Of a DNA stretch of 64,000 nt, positions 24,418 through 34,228 are shown piece by piece (the first letter of the stretch is position 1; the number at the start of each line of letters is the position of its first letter). The notes beneath the pieces were generated by a model. That model did not search any database and had not been told where the DNA came from. It worked only from the letters and a program-made list of their open reading frames with translations. Location of the stretch: assembly GCA_041574955.1 (NCBI GenBank), contig JBFGNS010000003.1, forward strand, positions 7,185 through 71,184. Direction: 5' to 3'. Made by a program: the position numbers and the translations under genes. Source of the stretch: CALZJC01 sp041574955. GTDB taxonomy: Bacteria > Acidobacteriota > Thermoanaerobaculia > Multivoradales > JAHEKO01.

Positions 24418-26655
24418 ATGGTGAAGGAGTTCGATCCGCTCGACGAGCCGGCGCCGACCGCGCCCGACAAGCGGTCCGGCGGCGGACTGCTCGATCTGCC
24501 GCTGGGCGGCGACGAGCCGGCCGCGCCGGCAGCCGAGCGGCCCGCCACGCCCCCGCCCTGGCGGCCCCGTCACGAGCGGCGCCGTCACGAGCGGCGCCCG
24601 CGGCGCGGCGGCTGGTGGCTGCCGCTGCTGCTGCTGGTGGTGGCGGCCGGCGGTTGGTGGTTGTGGCCGCGCGGGGCGCCGGCGCGCGCGGTGGTGTCGG
24701 CCGAGGAGCTCGACTTCGGCACCCGGACGATCGCCGGTGAGGGCGAGCCGCTCGAGCTGCGCATCGGCAACGGCGGCGAGCGGCCGCTGCGCATCCGGCG
24801 GCTCGAGCTGGCCGGCCCGGCGGCCGAGCTGTTCTCGGTCGCCGCCGAGGCCTGCGTCGGGCGGCGGCTGGCGGCCGGCGAGGAGTGCCTGGCAGCGGTC
24901 GACTACCGGCCGCGAGTCTCCGGCAGCCACGAGGCGGCGCTGCGGCTGGTGGCGCGGGCCGAGAACGCGCCGCTCGAGCTGCCGCTGCGCGGCCGCGGCG
25001 TGGCTCCGCGGCTGGTCGTCGAGCCGGCGGCGGTCGAGTTCGACCCGCTGCCGATCGGTGGCCGCAGCCCGGCGGCCACGGTCGAGCTGGCGAGTGCCGG
25101 CGACGCCCCGCTCGAGCTGGGGGAGATCGCCATCGCCGGCGATGCCGCCGCTGACTTCCGGCTGGAGCGCGACCGCTGCTCGGGCCGCACCGTTGAGCCG
25201 GGCCGCGACTGCGGGCTGCGGCTGGCGTTTGTGCCCAGCGCCGAGGGCGAGCGCCGAGCGCGGCTGTCGATCGCCAGCAGCTCGGTCGACGGCTTGGTGA
25301 CGGTAGCGCTGGCCGGGTCGGGCCTGCCGGCGCCCGAGGTTGCGCTGGCGCCGTCGCGGCTGGTGTTCGGCGAGCAGCTGGTCGGCGGCCGCTCGGCGGC
25401 CCGCAAGCTGAGTCTCACCAACCGTGGCCGCTCCCGGCTGGAGCTGGGCGCGGCGCGTCTGGCGCCGGACGGCGGCGCCTTCAAGCTCACCGCCGACAGC
25501 TGCTCGCGCCGCGCCCTGGCGCCCGGCGCCGGCTGCGTCCTGGAGGTGGTCTTCGCCCCCGGCGCCGAGGGCGAGGCGGCGCGCCGCGTGGAGCTGCCGC
25601 AGGCCGGCGGCACCGGGCTGGCCTGGAGCGCCGAGCTGGCGGGCACCGGGGTGGCGCCGCGGCTCGAGTGGTCGGCGCAGCGGCTGGAATGGTCCGAGGA
25701 GCGGGTCGGTACCGCGGCCCCGGCGCGCGAGCTGAGGCTGGCCAACCGCGGCAGCGGTGCCCTGCGGCTCGAGTCGCTGCGCCTCGGCGGCAGCGATGCC
25801 GACGCCTTCGTGGTCACCGAGGACCGCTGCAGCCAGACTTCGCTCGATCCCGGCGAGAGCTGCACCCTGACCGTCGGCTTCCGCCCGCGCCGCCTGGGTG
25901 AGCACACCGCCACGCTCACCGCGGCGGGCCCCGCCCTGCGCGGCGACCGCTCGGCGGAGCTGTCGGGTAGCGGCAGTGCAGGCCGGCTCGAGGTCGGCGC
26001 CGAGCGGCTCGAGTTCGGCAGCGTGCGGGTGACCGAGGCGACCACCCGCGAGGTGACGCTCGGCAACGCCGGCAACGCGGCCCTGACCCTGCGCGGCTTT
26101 ACGGCCGCCGGCGACGCGGCGGGCGACTTCCGGGTCGCCGGCAGCTGCCGGGCGGGCGCTGCGCTGGAGCCCGGCGAGAGCTGTGAGCTGGTGGTGCGCT
26201 TCTCGCCGCTGCGGCCCGGCGGCCGGGTCGCCCAGCTCGAGGTGGTACACGACGGGGTGGGAGGCAGCGGACGTCTCGGCCTATCGGGCGCGGCGCTGCC
26301 GCCGCCGGTGGGCGAGCTCGACGTCGAGCCGGCCTCTCTGCCGTTCGGCCAGGTGCCGGTAGGTCAGCGCAGCGCCATCGTCTCGCTCACCCTGTCGAAC
26401 GACGGCCCCGGCCCGGTCAGCGTGCTCGGCTTCGAGCTGCGCGGCCGCGATGCCGGCGACTTCCGGCTGGTGCCGGGCAGCTGCGAGGGCATTCCCTACC
26501 TGGCGGCGCGCGGCCGCTGCGGCGTCGGGGTGAGGTTCCTGCCGCAGGCGCCCGGCGAGCGGCGCGCCGTGCTGGTGATCCGCCACAACGCCCCGGGCGG
26601 CGAGCGGCAGATCGCGCTGACCGGCTACGGCCTGTCGTCCGGCGGCCTGCCGTAG
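24418..26655 (+). CDS. Membrane-anchored protein with six ASH / choice-of-anchor-D repeats
   Basis: 745 residues. A charged, proline-rich cytoplasmic head (1-64) precedes one transmembrane helix (WWLPLLLLVVAAGGWWLW) and then six Ig-like repeats of about 105 residues to the end. Each begins with a version of (L/V)...(L/V)(D/E)FG, contains GD(A)A..DF and a Cys-x8-12-Cys pair (for example DRCSQTSLDPGESC), and ends with a L.G.G strand. This is the ASPM/SPD-2/Hydin (choice-of-anchor D) type of fold used as an extracytoplasmic scaffold. It diverges from the CBS gene and converges on the GspB-like gene. No enzyme motif is present; adhesion or envelope scaffolding is inferred. Confidence 0.85.
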   Translation: MVKEFDPLDEPAPTAPDKRSGGGLLDLPLGGDEPAAPAAERPATPPPWRPRHERRRHERRPRRGGWWLPLLLLVVAAGGWWLWPRGAPARAVVSAEELDFGTRTIAGEGEPLELRIGNGGERPLRIRRLELAGPAAELFSVAAEACVGRRLAAGEECLAAVDYRPRVSGSHEAALRLVARAENAPLELPLRGRGVAPRLVVEPAAVEFDPLPIGGRSPAATVELASAGDAPLELGEIAIAGDAAADFRLERDRCSGRTVEPGRDCGLRLAFVPSAEGERRARLSIASSSVDGLVTVALAGSGLPAPEVALAPSRLVFGEQLVGGRSAARKLSLTNRGRSRLELGAARLAPDGGAFKLTADSCSRRALAPGAGCVLEVVFAPGAEGEAARRVELPQAGGTGLAWSAELAGTGVAPRLEWSAQRLEWSEERVGTAAPARELRLANRGSGALRLESLRLGGSDADAFVVTEDRCSQTSLDPGESCTLTVGFRPRRLGEHTATLTAAGPALRGDRSAELSGSGSAGRLEVGAERLEFGSVRVTEATTREVTLGNAGNAALTLRGFTAAGDAAGDFRVAGSCRAGAALEPGESCELVVRFSPLRPGGRVAQLEVVHDGVGGSGRLGLSGAALPPPVGELDVEPASLPFGQVPVGQRSAIVSLTLSNDGPGPVSVLGFELRGRDAGDFRLVPGSCEGIPYLAARGRCGVGVRFLPQAPGERRAVLVIRHNAPGGERQIALTGYGLSSGGLP

Positions 26656-26665
26656 CAGCGGCCAG

Positions 26666-26683
26666 CGGCGGCGGCCGCCGCCG
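26666..26683. terminator. 18-bp GC palindrome between convergent genes
   Basis: A perfect palindrome made of cggcggcgg and its complement lies in the 29 bases between the stops at 26655 and 26685. It could stop transcription from both sides, although no T-run follows. Confidence 0.4.
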
Positions 26684-26684
26684 A

Positions 26685-27544
26685 CTACTGCAGGCTGAGG
26701 TGCACCAGCCTGCCGCCGCCGCGCAGCTCGACGTGGCGCGGACCGATCCGCTCGATGGTGAACTCGCCGACCGTGTCGCCGGTTCCCAGCACGCGGCCGT
26801 TGATCAGGGCGAACGGACCCGTCTCGGACCAGGCGATGCCGCCCAGCTCGATGCTGGCGCCGTCCGGCGCGGAGAAGCGCTGGACGTGGCTCTCGGCCTC
26901 GGACGGTCCTGCCGGGGTGCGCCCGACGCTCGCCGGCGCCGGGTCGGCCAGCACCAGCACCAGGCCGGAGGCGGGATCGCTGATCGCGGTGGGCTGAGGT
27001 GGCGCGGGCTGGGTGGCGTCGGCTGCCGCCGGTCCGGGGGTGACCGGTGACGGGTCGGCCGGCAGCGCGGCCGGCGGTGCGGCCGCCTGGTTCGTCGCCG
27101 GCGGGCCGGGCTCCCGCCGCGCCGGTTCGGGCCGAGGCTCTGCCGGTCGGTCGGGCGGGGCGTCGGCAGCTGGGGTACCGGCCGCCGGGGCACTGGCGGG
27201 GAGCGGCAGCCCCTCCGCCCCGGACCGGGCCGGGGCGTCGTCGACGGTTTGCTCCGCTCCCGCGGCGATCGGCACAGCCGGTACCGGCCGGGTGGCCTGG
27301 ACCGCGGCCGGCGCTGCGACGGCGGCGGTGCGTTCCAGCTCCGCCGGCCCCCGCCGAGAAAGCACCAGTCCGCCGAGCAGCCCGAGCAGCATCGCGGCCG
27401 CCACCAGCGCCGGCACGAGCCAGGCGGGCCGGCGCGGCTTGCCGGAGACGTGGCGCGGGATCGCCGGGTAGGGCAGGCCCTCGCGTTCGGCCGCCTTCTG
27501 CGCCGCCTCCATGCGGGCGCGCTTCAGCGCTTCGTCGATCAGGC

Positions 27545-27548
<4 letters not shown>
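26685..27548 (-). CDS. GspB-like type II secretion accessory protein
   Basis: 287 residues starting MSLIDEALKRAR, the N-terminus typical of GspB/ExeB-type proteins, with one transmembrane segment (PAWLVPALVAAAMLLGLLGGLVL), a long Ala/Pro-rich periplasmic linker and a compact C-terminal domain (ALINGRVLGTGDTVGEFTIERIGPRHVEL) of the GspB/PilP-like periplasmic fold. With the ATPase encoded just before it (ATGA overlap) it resembles the ExeA-ExeB complex that helps the secretin pass the peptidoglycan. No other type II secretion genes are in the window, so the main cluster would be elsewhere. Confidence 0.83.
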
Positions 27549-28357
<809 letters not shown>

Positions 28358-28518
28358 CGGGGGCTTTTGGACGCCGGAGGCGCGCTGGGGCAGTGTAGCA
28401 GTGGGAAGCGCAGCGGGGGATCTCGGTACCCACCACTGGCGGGACACAGCCAGCTCCGGTTGACCGGGGCGGTGCGCCACCGCCCTTCCCCGGAGGCTTG
28501 GCTTGCATCGCCAATTGA

Positions 28519-28552
28519 GGCCGTGGGGGCCTCTTCTTCCCCGGCGGGCGGC
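28519..28552 (+). repeat. 34-bp inverted repeat, left arm
   Basis: Begins ggccgtgggggcctcttctt and pairs perfectly with bases 28682-28715. The arms enclose 129 bases. No transposase gene lies between them. Confidence 0.95.
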
Positions 28553-28681
28553 TGGGGAGCCCGCATCTGCCGGAGTGGGACTTCGACGCCGCCCGGCTCG
28601 CAGTCCGGTCTGTTGCCTTCAGCACCGCCGCGCCCCTTTCGGGCCTGCGGCCCGAATTCAGGGCGCGGCCAGGCGGGCGAC

Positions 28682-28715
28682 GCCGCCCGCCGGGGAAGAA
28701 GAGGCCCCCACGGCC
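28682..28715 (-). repeat. 34-bp inverted repeat, right arm
   Basis: Exact reverse complement of 28519-28552 over 34 bases; the match stops abruptly on both sides, as expected for a defined repeat unit in two orientations. Confidence 0.95.
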
Positions 28716-28820
28716 GACATGGCTGGGGGGTTGGGGAACCTCGGCGTCCGGGTGAGGTCACTCTTGGTGCCAGGTCGCTCGCGGCGTACAGCACCCGGGT
28801 CGGAGGCGGACGGTGCTCAG

Positions 28821-28934
28821 CACCCGGAGTCCGACCCCGGCGCTTTTCGCCGCTGTCATCCTGAGCGGAGCGAAGGACCTCAGCACGATCCCCGGCAAGC
28901 GCACCACGGTTCATCGACTCACCCGGAGTCCGAC
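28821..28934. repeat. 15-bp direct repeat pair (28821-28835 and 28920-28934)
   Basis: cacccggagtccgac occurs twice, 99 bases apart, on either side of the REP-like element, consistent with a duplicated flank around an inserted or expanded unit. Confidence 0.7.
28855..28881. repeat. REP-like element (gtcatcctgagcg-agcgaagga type)
   Basis: The sequence gtcatcctgagcggagcgaa followed by ggacctc matches a short intergenic repeat type known from many unrelated bacterial genomes, from memory. It is the only copy in this window. Confidence 0.6.
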
Positions 28935-28975
28935 TCGCGTGCTGCTGATAGCTTTCGCCCCGGAGGAACGACGTG

Positions 28976-30343
28976 ATGAGAGCGAAGTTGGCGTTGGGTC
29001 TTGTGGCCGGGTGGCTGGCGGCGGGAGTGTCGGTTGGACAGGAGTACGGGGGGTTCGAGCAGGGGCGGGAGGTGATGCCGCCGGAGCGGTCGCTGCCGCA
29101 GCGTGAGCGGGTGGAGCCGGTCAACCGGATGCTCGAGCGGCGGCTCGAGGAGCTGCTGCCGCGGCTGATGCGCGAGACCGGCTTCGACATGTGGCTGGTG
29201 ATCAACCGCGAGTACGCCGAGGACCCGGTCTACTTCAGCCTGGTGCCCGAGCCGGTGTTCGCGGCCCGCCGCACCACCATGCTGGTGTTTCACGACCGCG
29301 GTCCGGACGCCGGGGTGGAGCGGCTGACGGTAAGCCGCTATCCGCTGGGCCAGCTGTACCAGCCGGCGTGGGAGGGCGGAGACCTGGACGAGCAGTGGCG
29401 TCGGCTGGCCGAGGTGGTCCGCGAGCGCGATCCGCGCCGCATCGGCATCAACGTCAGCCGCCACTGGCCGGTGGCCGACGGCCTGACGGCGGCCCTGCGG
29501 GACCGGCTGGAGGAGGCGCTGGGCGCCGAGCTCTCCGGCCGCCTGGCGGGCGCAGAGCGGCTGGTGGTCCGCTGGCTGGAGACCCGCAGCGCCGAGGAGC
29601 TGGCGGCCTACCCGGCGGTCGTGGCGCTGGCACGCGGCGTCATCGCCGAGGCGTTCTCGAGCCGGGTGATCACGCCGGGGGTGACCACCACCGACGACGT
29701 CGCCTGGTTCATCCGCCAGCGGTTCGCGGACCTCGACCTGCCGGCCTGGTTCATGCCGTCGGTCGACCTGCAACGCCAGGGCAGCACCCAGTGCGACTCG
29801 TCGACTCCGTTCTGCGGCGATTCGGGCGTCATCCAGCCTGGCGACGTGCTGCATACCGACGTCGGCATCTGCTACCTCGGGCTGTGCACGGACACCCAGG
29901 AGATGGGCTACGTGGCGCGCCTCGGCGAGGCCGGCGTGCCGGCCGGCCTCGAGGCGGCGCTGGCCGACGGCAACCGGTGGCAGGACCTGCTGACGGCCGA
30001 GTTCGCCAACGGGCGCACCGGCAACGAGATCCTGGCGGCGGCGCGCGCGGCCTCGGCGGCCGCCGGCCTCGACGCCAGCATCTACACCCATCCGCTCGGC
30101 GTCTTCGGTCACGCTCCGGGGCCGACCATCGGCATGTGGGACAACCAGGGCGACACGCCGGTGCAGGGCGAATGGCCACTCCATCCGGCCACCGGCTACG
30201 CCATCGAGGGCAACGTCAAGGCGGCGGTTCCCGAATGGGACGGCGGCCTGGTGCAGATCAAGCTCGAGCAGAGCGCGGTGTGGGACGGCGGGCGGGTGGT
30301 CTACCTGGCCGGCCGCCAGACCCGCTGGCACGTGGTGCGGTAG
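28976..30343 (+). CDS. Exported M24 family metallopeptidase (Xaa-Pro aminopeptidase-like)
   Basis: 455 residues from the ATG at 28976 (gga-gga ribosome site at 28962-28967; a GTG three bases earlier is the alternative). A signal peptide (LALGLVAGWLAAGVSVGQ) suggests a periplasmic enzyme. The pita-bread domain has all five metal ligands: Asp295 (HTDVG), Asp306 (CTDTQ), His379 (FGHAPGP), Glu411 (AIEGN) and Glu431 (KLEQS). The N-terminal half is the creatinase/prolidase N-domain-like part. It would cleave short peptides, perhaps X-Pro. It is convergent with the metallophosphoesterase gene and stands alone after the repeat island. Confidence 0.87.
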   Translation: MRAKLALGLVAGWLAAGVSVGQEYGGFEQGREVMPPERSLPQRERVEPVNRMLERRLEELLPRLMRETGFDMWLVINREYAEDPVYFSLVPEPVFAARRTTMLVFHDRGPDAGVERLTVSRYPLGQLYQPAWEGGDLDEQWRRLAEVVRERDPRRIGINVSRHWPVADGLTAALRDRLEEALGAELSGRLAGAERLVVRWLETRSAEELAAYPAVVALARGVIAEAFSSRVITPGVTTTDDVAWFIRQRFADLDLPAWFMPSVDLQRQGSTQCDSSTPFCGDSGVIQPGDVLHTDVGICYLGLCTDTQEMGYVARLGEAGVPAGLEAALADGNRWQDLLTAEFANGRTGNEILAAARAASAAAGLDASIYTHPLGVFGHAPGPTIGMWDNQGDTPVQGEWPLHPATGYAIEGNVKAAVPEWDGGLVQIKLEQSAVWDGGRVVYLAGRQTRWHVVR

Positions 30344-30372
30344 ACGGGTGCCGGCGCGCCCGGCGGGGCCGT

Positions 30373-31245
30373 CTAGCGGCGGCGCAGCCGCGCCAACGCC
30401 TCGCGGTGCGGCAGAGCGGGATCGTAGGCGTCGAGGAACGCGGCCAGCGCCGCGCGGTCGGGGCGGTGGCCGGCCAGCTCGGCCCACTTGAGGAACGGCA
30501 CCAGGAACGGGGCGGCGCGCTCCAGCTCCAGGCGCAGCAGCTCGGCCGTGATGCCGCCGTGCTCGGCGAAGCCGGTGGTGCGGTAGATCTCGAAGATCTC
30601 GGCGCGGTCATACTCGACCCGGCGCAGCTCCACCCGCCAGCCGTCGCGGTCGTGGTGGAACAGCGTGTACTGGGCGCGCGGGTCGCGGTCGAACGGCAGT
30701 CCCACCGAGCCGACGTTGACCACCCGGCCGGCCGGCAGGCGGCGGTCCATCGGCCGGTGGGTGTGGCCGCACGCCAGGATCTCGGCGTCCACCGACTCGA
30801 GCTGCCGGGCCAGCTCGCCGTCGCCGGTCCACGGCCCCAGGCCGGCGTTGGCCGACTCCGGAGTGCCGTGAACCAGCAGCAGTCCCGGGCGCAGCTCGGA
30901 GCGCAGCCGCGGCGGCAGCGACTCGAGGTACGCCACGTCGTCGTCGCTCAGCTCGGCGGCCATCCAGCGCGACGCCGCCCACTCGTCCTCGTGCCACCAG
31001 TCGGGCGGCACCCGGCGGTGGCGGAAGTCGAGCATGTAGTCCTCGTGGTTGCCGCGCACCGACGGCCAGCCGGTGGCGCGCAGCGTGGCCACCACCCGGC
31101 TGCCCTGCGGGCCGCGGCCGACCAGGTCGCCGCCCACCAGCACCTCGTCCGGCCGCTGCCGTCGGAGGTCGGCGAGCACCGCTTCGAGCGCGGGCATGTT
31201 GCCGTGGACGTCGGCCAGCACGGCGATGGTCACGGAGTCGGACAT
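30373..31245 (-). CDS. Metallophosphoesterase (calcineurin-like)
   Basis: 290 residues from the ATG at 31245. The dimetal motifs are complete and in order: LADVHGN, GGDLVGRGP, RGNHED, VHGTPE and CGHTHRP. The size and the DVHGN opening match YfcE/DUF2851-free single-domain phosphodiesterases acting on phosphodiesters or nucleotides. No signal peptide, so cytoplasmic. The C-terminal 60 residues are helical and unassigned. It is the last gene of a minus-strand run, 120 bases after the SGNH-like gene; that gap holds a C-rich stretch and no gene. Confidence 0.9.
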   Translation of the reverse strand: MSDSVTIAVLADVHGNMPALEAVLADLRRQRPDEVLVGGDLVGRGPQGSRVVATLRATGWPSVRGNHEDYMLDFRHRRVPPDWWHEDEWAASRWMAAELSDDDVAYLESLPPRLRSELRPGLLLVHGTPESANAGLGPWTGDGELARQLESVDAEILACGHTHRPMDRRLPAGRVVNVGSVGLPFDRDPRAQYTLFHHDRDGWRVELRRVEYDRAEIFEIYRTTGFAEHGGITAELLRLELERAAPFLVPFLKWAELAGHRPDRAALAAFLDAYDPALPHREALARLRRR

Positions 31246-31365
31246 CGAACAAGCCTCGCTGGGGCGCGGCCAGGATACCCGCGAGGGCCCCACCCTCCCA
31301 ACCCCCCCCTCCAACTCCCCACTGCCCCGACCCGCGGACTCGCGGCCGCCGGGAGACCCAGGGCG

Positions 31366-32130
31366 TCAGTAGAACCAGACCGACGAGCCGTTCGGCCGCC
31401 TGGCGGCCGGCTGCGCGCGCCCGAGCCGCCAGCCCAGCAGGCGGCTCCGTTCGGCCGCCAGGAAGCTCCAGCGCACTGGCAGGTGGCCGGCCGGCGTCGG
31501 TGGCGCCGCCCGCCAGCCGCCGCAAACGGTGCTCCAGGCGGTGCGGCGAGCCGCGCGGCGCAGGTGGATGGCGTCGGCCCGCAGCCAGCTCGGTTCGAGC
31601 TCGGCGAGCCGGACGCCGTGGACGACCGCCAGCCGGCGCAGACCGGCGCTCACCTGCTCGAGCCGGCGCACGATGCGCTGCTGGGAGAAGCCGCGGCCGG
31701 GAAACAGCAGGCTGCGGAACAGCAGGAACCGCCAGCGCGCGAGCCGCGCCACCGAGGCTACCGGCGGTAGCGTCAGGACGGTGTCGGCGCCGGCCTCGAC
31801 CAGCCGCTCGAGACAGCCCGCGACCGCCTCCAGCGTACGCTCCGGGGTGACGCCGTAGACCAGGTCGTTGCCGACGTCGGCCACCACGGCACGGGTCGGC
31901 AGCGGCCGGCCGGCGAGCCGCGACCACAGCCCGGTGCCGGCGATCGGCGGCAGCTCGCGCAGGCCGAAGCGGCTCCAGGTCGCGTACGCCCGGCCGTGGC
32001 CCGCCGCCGCCAGCAGCTCGACCGGCCCGGGCGCCCAGCCGGTGGCGCCGAGCGCGGCCACCATACCGAGCGCGGGCGTCAGGTTGCTGGCGCCCAGCAG
32101 CACCAGCCGGCTGGTCGCCACCTCGCTCAA
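31366..32130 (-). CDS. SGNH/GDSL-like hydrolase, divergent
   Basis: 254 residues; TTG at 32130 two bases after the pdxH stop, or GTG at 32121. It shows SGNH-like blocks: LLGASNLTPAL in place of GDS-L (block I), ADVGNDLVYG (block III with Asn) and WLRADAIHLRRA with the D-x-x-H pair (block V). The nucleophile Ser is the one in GASN. It lacks a signal peptide. Esterase or acyl hydrolase activity is plausible, but the match is weak. Its tail is Arg-rich. It follows pdxH on the same strand. Confidence 0.6.
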   Translation of the reverse strand: MSEVATSRLVLLGASNLTPALGMVAALGATGWAPGPVELLAAAGHGRAYATWSRFGLRELPPIAGTGLWSRLAGRPLPTRAVVADVGNDLVYGVTPERTLEAVAGCLERLVEAGADTVLTLPPVASVARLARWRFLLFRSLLFPGRGFSQQRIVRRLEQVSAGLRRLAVVHGVRLAELEPSWLRADAIHLRRAARRTAWSTVCGGWRAAPPTPAGHLPVRWSFLAAERSRLLGWRLGRAQPAARRPNGSSVWFY

Positions 32131-32132
32131 AG

Positions 32133-32732
32133 CTACGGGTACAGCCGCTGCCGGGTCCAGCCGCCCTCGTCCGGCAGGTAGAGGAAGCGGTCGTGCAGCC
32201 GGTGGATCTGGTTGTGCCAGATCTCGATGCGCTCGGCCGCCAGCCGGTAGCCGCCCCAGAACTCGGGCCGCGGCACCTCGCGGCCGGCGAACTTCGCCTC
32301 GAAGCGGGCGAAGCGCGCCACCAGCTCGGTGCGCGAGGCGAGCGGCGCGCTCTGGCGGGAGGCCCAGGCGCCGATCTGGCTGCGCCGCGCGCGGCTGGCG
32401 AAGTAGGCGTCCGACTCGGCGTCGTCGATGCGCTCGACCGGCCCCTCCACCCGCACCTGGCGCTCCAGGGTCGGCCAGTAGAAGCAGAGCGCGGCGCGCG
32501 GATTGGCGGCCAGCTCGGCGGCCTTGCGGCTGGCGTGGTTGGTGAAGAACACGAAGCCGCGCTCGTCGGCGTGCTTGAGCAGCACCATGCGGTTCGACGG
32601 CCGGCCGTCGGCGTCGGCGGTGGCCAGGCTGCAGGCGGTGGCGTCGCCCGGCTCGCCGGCGCGGGCGCGCTCGAGCAGCTGGTGGAACTCGGCGAGCGGA
32701 TCGGCTCGAGTGGTCACGGCGCCAAGCTCCAC
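32133..32732 (-). CDS. pdxH: Pyridoxamine 5'-phosphate oxidase
   Basis: 199 residues, close to the usual 200-220. It oxidises pyridoxine or pyridoxamine 5'-phosphate to pyridoxal 5'-phosphate with FMN. Recognisable parts: RPSNRMVLLKHADERGFVFF (FMN/substrate strand), FYWPTLERQVRVEG, and the C-terminal signature RLHDRFLYLPDEGGWTRQRL. The GTG start directly follows the stop of the cDPG-synthetase-like gene (TGAGTG), so translation is coupled. PLP supply fits the many PLP enzymes in the window. Confidence 0.93.
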   Translation of the reverse strand: MELGAVTTRADPLAEFHQLLERARAGEPGDATACSLATADADGRPSNRMVLLKHADERGFVFFTNHASRKAAELAANPRAALCFYWPTLERQVRVEGPVERIDDAESDAYFASRARRSQIGAWASRQSAPLASRTELVARFARFEAKFAGREVPRPEFWGGYRLAAERIEIWHNQIHRLHDRFLYLPDEGGWTRQRLYP

Positions 32733-34055
32733 TCAGCCGGCGCGTTCCGCCAGGGCGCGCCGCAGCTCGCCCTCGATGGTGCCCGGCTCGACCTCCTCGA
32801 GCTCGTAGCGCACGCTGGCGATCGGCTTGTCGGACTCGAGGATCCTGCGCAGCGAGATCGGCGTGCCCTCGACCACGACGTCCGCCGGGGTGGCCCGGAT
32901 GGTCGCTTCGAGGTCGCGCACCTGGGCCTCACCGTAGCCCATCGCCGGCAGGATGCGGCGCGCGTTGGGGTAGGTCTCGTAGGTGCGGCGCAGCGAGCCC
33001 TGGGCGTAGGGTGCCGGTGACACGATCTCGGCGGCGCCGTTCTGCTCGGCGGCGAACCAGCCGGCGCCGTACTCCATGCCGCCGTGGGTCAGGGTCGGCC
33101 CGTCCTCCACCACCAACACCCGCTTGCCGCGGATCAGCTCCGGCCGGTCGACCGAGATCACCGAGCGGCACTGCACCACCCGCGCCCGCGGGTTGTGGGT
33201 GGCGCAGCTGTCGAGCACCCGCGCCAGCCCGTCGGCCGGTGCGGTGTCCACCTTGTTGACCACGAGCAGGTCGGCGCGCAGCAGGTTGACCCGACCGGGG
33301 TAGTAGGTCAGCTCGTGCCCCGGCCGGTGCGGGTCGACGAGCGTCAGCTGCAGGTCGGGACGGTAGAACGGCGTGTCGTTGTTGCCGCCGTCCCACAGCA
33401 CCACGTCGGCCTCGGCCTCGGCGCGGCGCAGGATCTCTGCGTAGTCGATGCCGGCGTAGACAACGAAACCGTTGACCAGGTGGGGCTCGTACTCCTCGCG
33501 CTCTTCGATCGTGCAGTCGTACCGGTCGAGGTCCTCGAAGTCGGCGAACCGCTGCCACGCCTGCCGTGCCAGATCGCCGTAGGGCATCGGGTGGCGCACG
33601 ATCGCCACCTTGAGCCCCATCTGCTTGAGCAGCCGCGAGACGTAGCGCGTGGTTTGCGACTTGCCGACCCCGGTGCGCACCGCGGTCACCGCCACCACCG
33701 GTTTCCGGCTGTCGATCATGGTGGCGGTCGCCGAGCACAGCACGAAGGCGGCGCCGGCTGCCACGACGGTGGCGGCGCGCTCCATGAGGTAGTCGTTCGA
33801 CACGTCCGAGTACGAGAACCACGCCTCGTCGACGCCGTGCTCGACGATCAGCCGCGCGAGCTCGGCTTCGTCGTGGATCGCGATGCCGTCGGGGTAGCGC
33901 GGCCCGGCCAGCGCGGCGGGGTAGACGCGGCCCGCGATGTCGGGGATCTGGGCGGCGGTGAACGCCACCACCTCGAGCCGGTCGCTGTCGCGACACAGCA
34001 CGTTGAAGTTGTGGAAGTCGCGCCCCGCGGCGCCCAGGATCAGGATCTTCTTCAT
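32733..34055 (-). CDS. Cyclic 2,3-diphosphoglycerate synthetase-like P-loop GTPase
   Basis: 440 residues. The N-terminal 130 residues form a Rossmann-like domain opening MKKILILGAAGRDFHNFN; the second domain has a P-loop (TAVRTGVGKSQTTRY) and NKVD, which suits a GTPase. This domain order and the HELTYYPGRVNLLRADL and GGNNDTPFYRPDL stretches match the family related to archaeal cyclic 2,3-diphosphoglycerate synthetase. In bacteria the product is often unknown. It is coupled to pdxH by TGAGTG and diverges from the tdh-kbl unit (173-base gap, no gene). A role in small-molecule synthesis is inferred. Confidence 0.8.
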   Translation of the reverse strand: MKKILILGAAGRDFHNFNVLCRDSDRLEVVAFTAAQIPDIAGRVYPAALAGPRYPDGIAIHDEAELARLIVEHGVDEAWFSYSDVSNDYLMERAATVVAAGAAFVLCSATATMIDSRKPVVAVTAVRTGVGKSQTTRYVSRLLKQMGLKVAIVRHPMPYGDLARQAWQRFADFEDLDRYDCTIEEREEYEPHLVNGFVVYAGIDYAEILRRAEAEADVVLWDGGNNDTPFYRPDLQLTLVDPHRPGHELTYYPGRVNLLRADLLVVNKVDTAPADGLARVLDSCATHNPRARVVQCRSVISVDRPELIRGKRVLVVEDGPTLTHGGMEYGAGWFAAEQNGAAEIVSPAPYAQGSLRRTYETYPNARRILPAMGYGEAQVRDLEATIRATPADVVVEGTPISLRRILESDKPIASVRYELEEVEPGTIEGELRRALAERAG

Positions 34056-34228
34056 CGCTCGTTCGGCTCCACGGCTGGCGCGAATTGTCCCCCGGCCACG
34101 ACGGCTTGGCAAACCCCTCGCCCGGCGCGACCGACGGCTGCCCCGGCGGCCGGTTGCCGCCGCCGGAACCGCGCGAGTAGCATAGGCCCTCCCGCCGGCT
34201 GGCGTCCGCCGCCGCGCGCAGGCTTCCG

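Larger units (their letters stand above)
28358..28975. other. 618-bp gene-free repeat island
   Basis: Lies between divergent genes at 28357 and 28976. No convincing gene is seen on either strand. It holds a perfect 34-bp inverted repeat, a REP-like tcatcctgagcg element, a 15-bp direct repeat and a small palindrome (ggtgctcagcacc around 28812). The mosaic of repeats suggests past rearrangement or mobile-repeat insertion, and the promoters of both flanking genes must lie in it. Confidence 0.7.

Noticed and set aside
28358..28975. A transposon between the 34-bp inverted repeats
   Set aside because: Only 129 bases lie between the arms and no transposase frame or target duplication is visible there.
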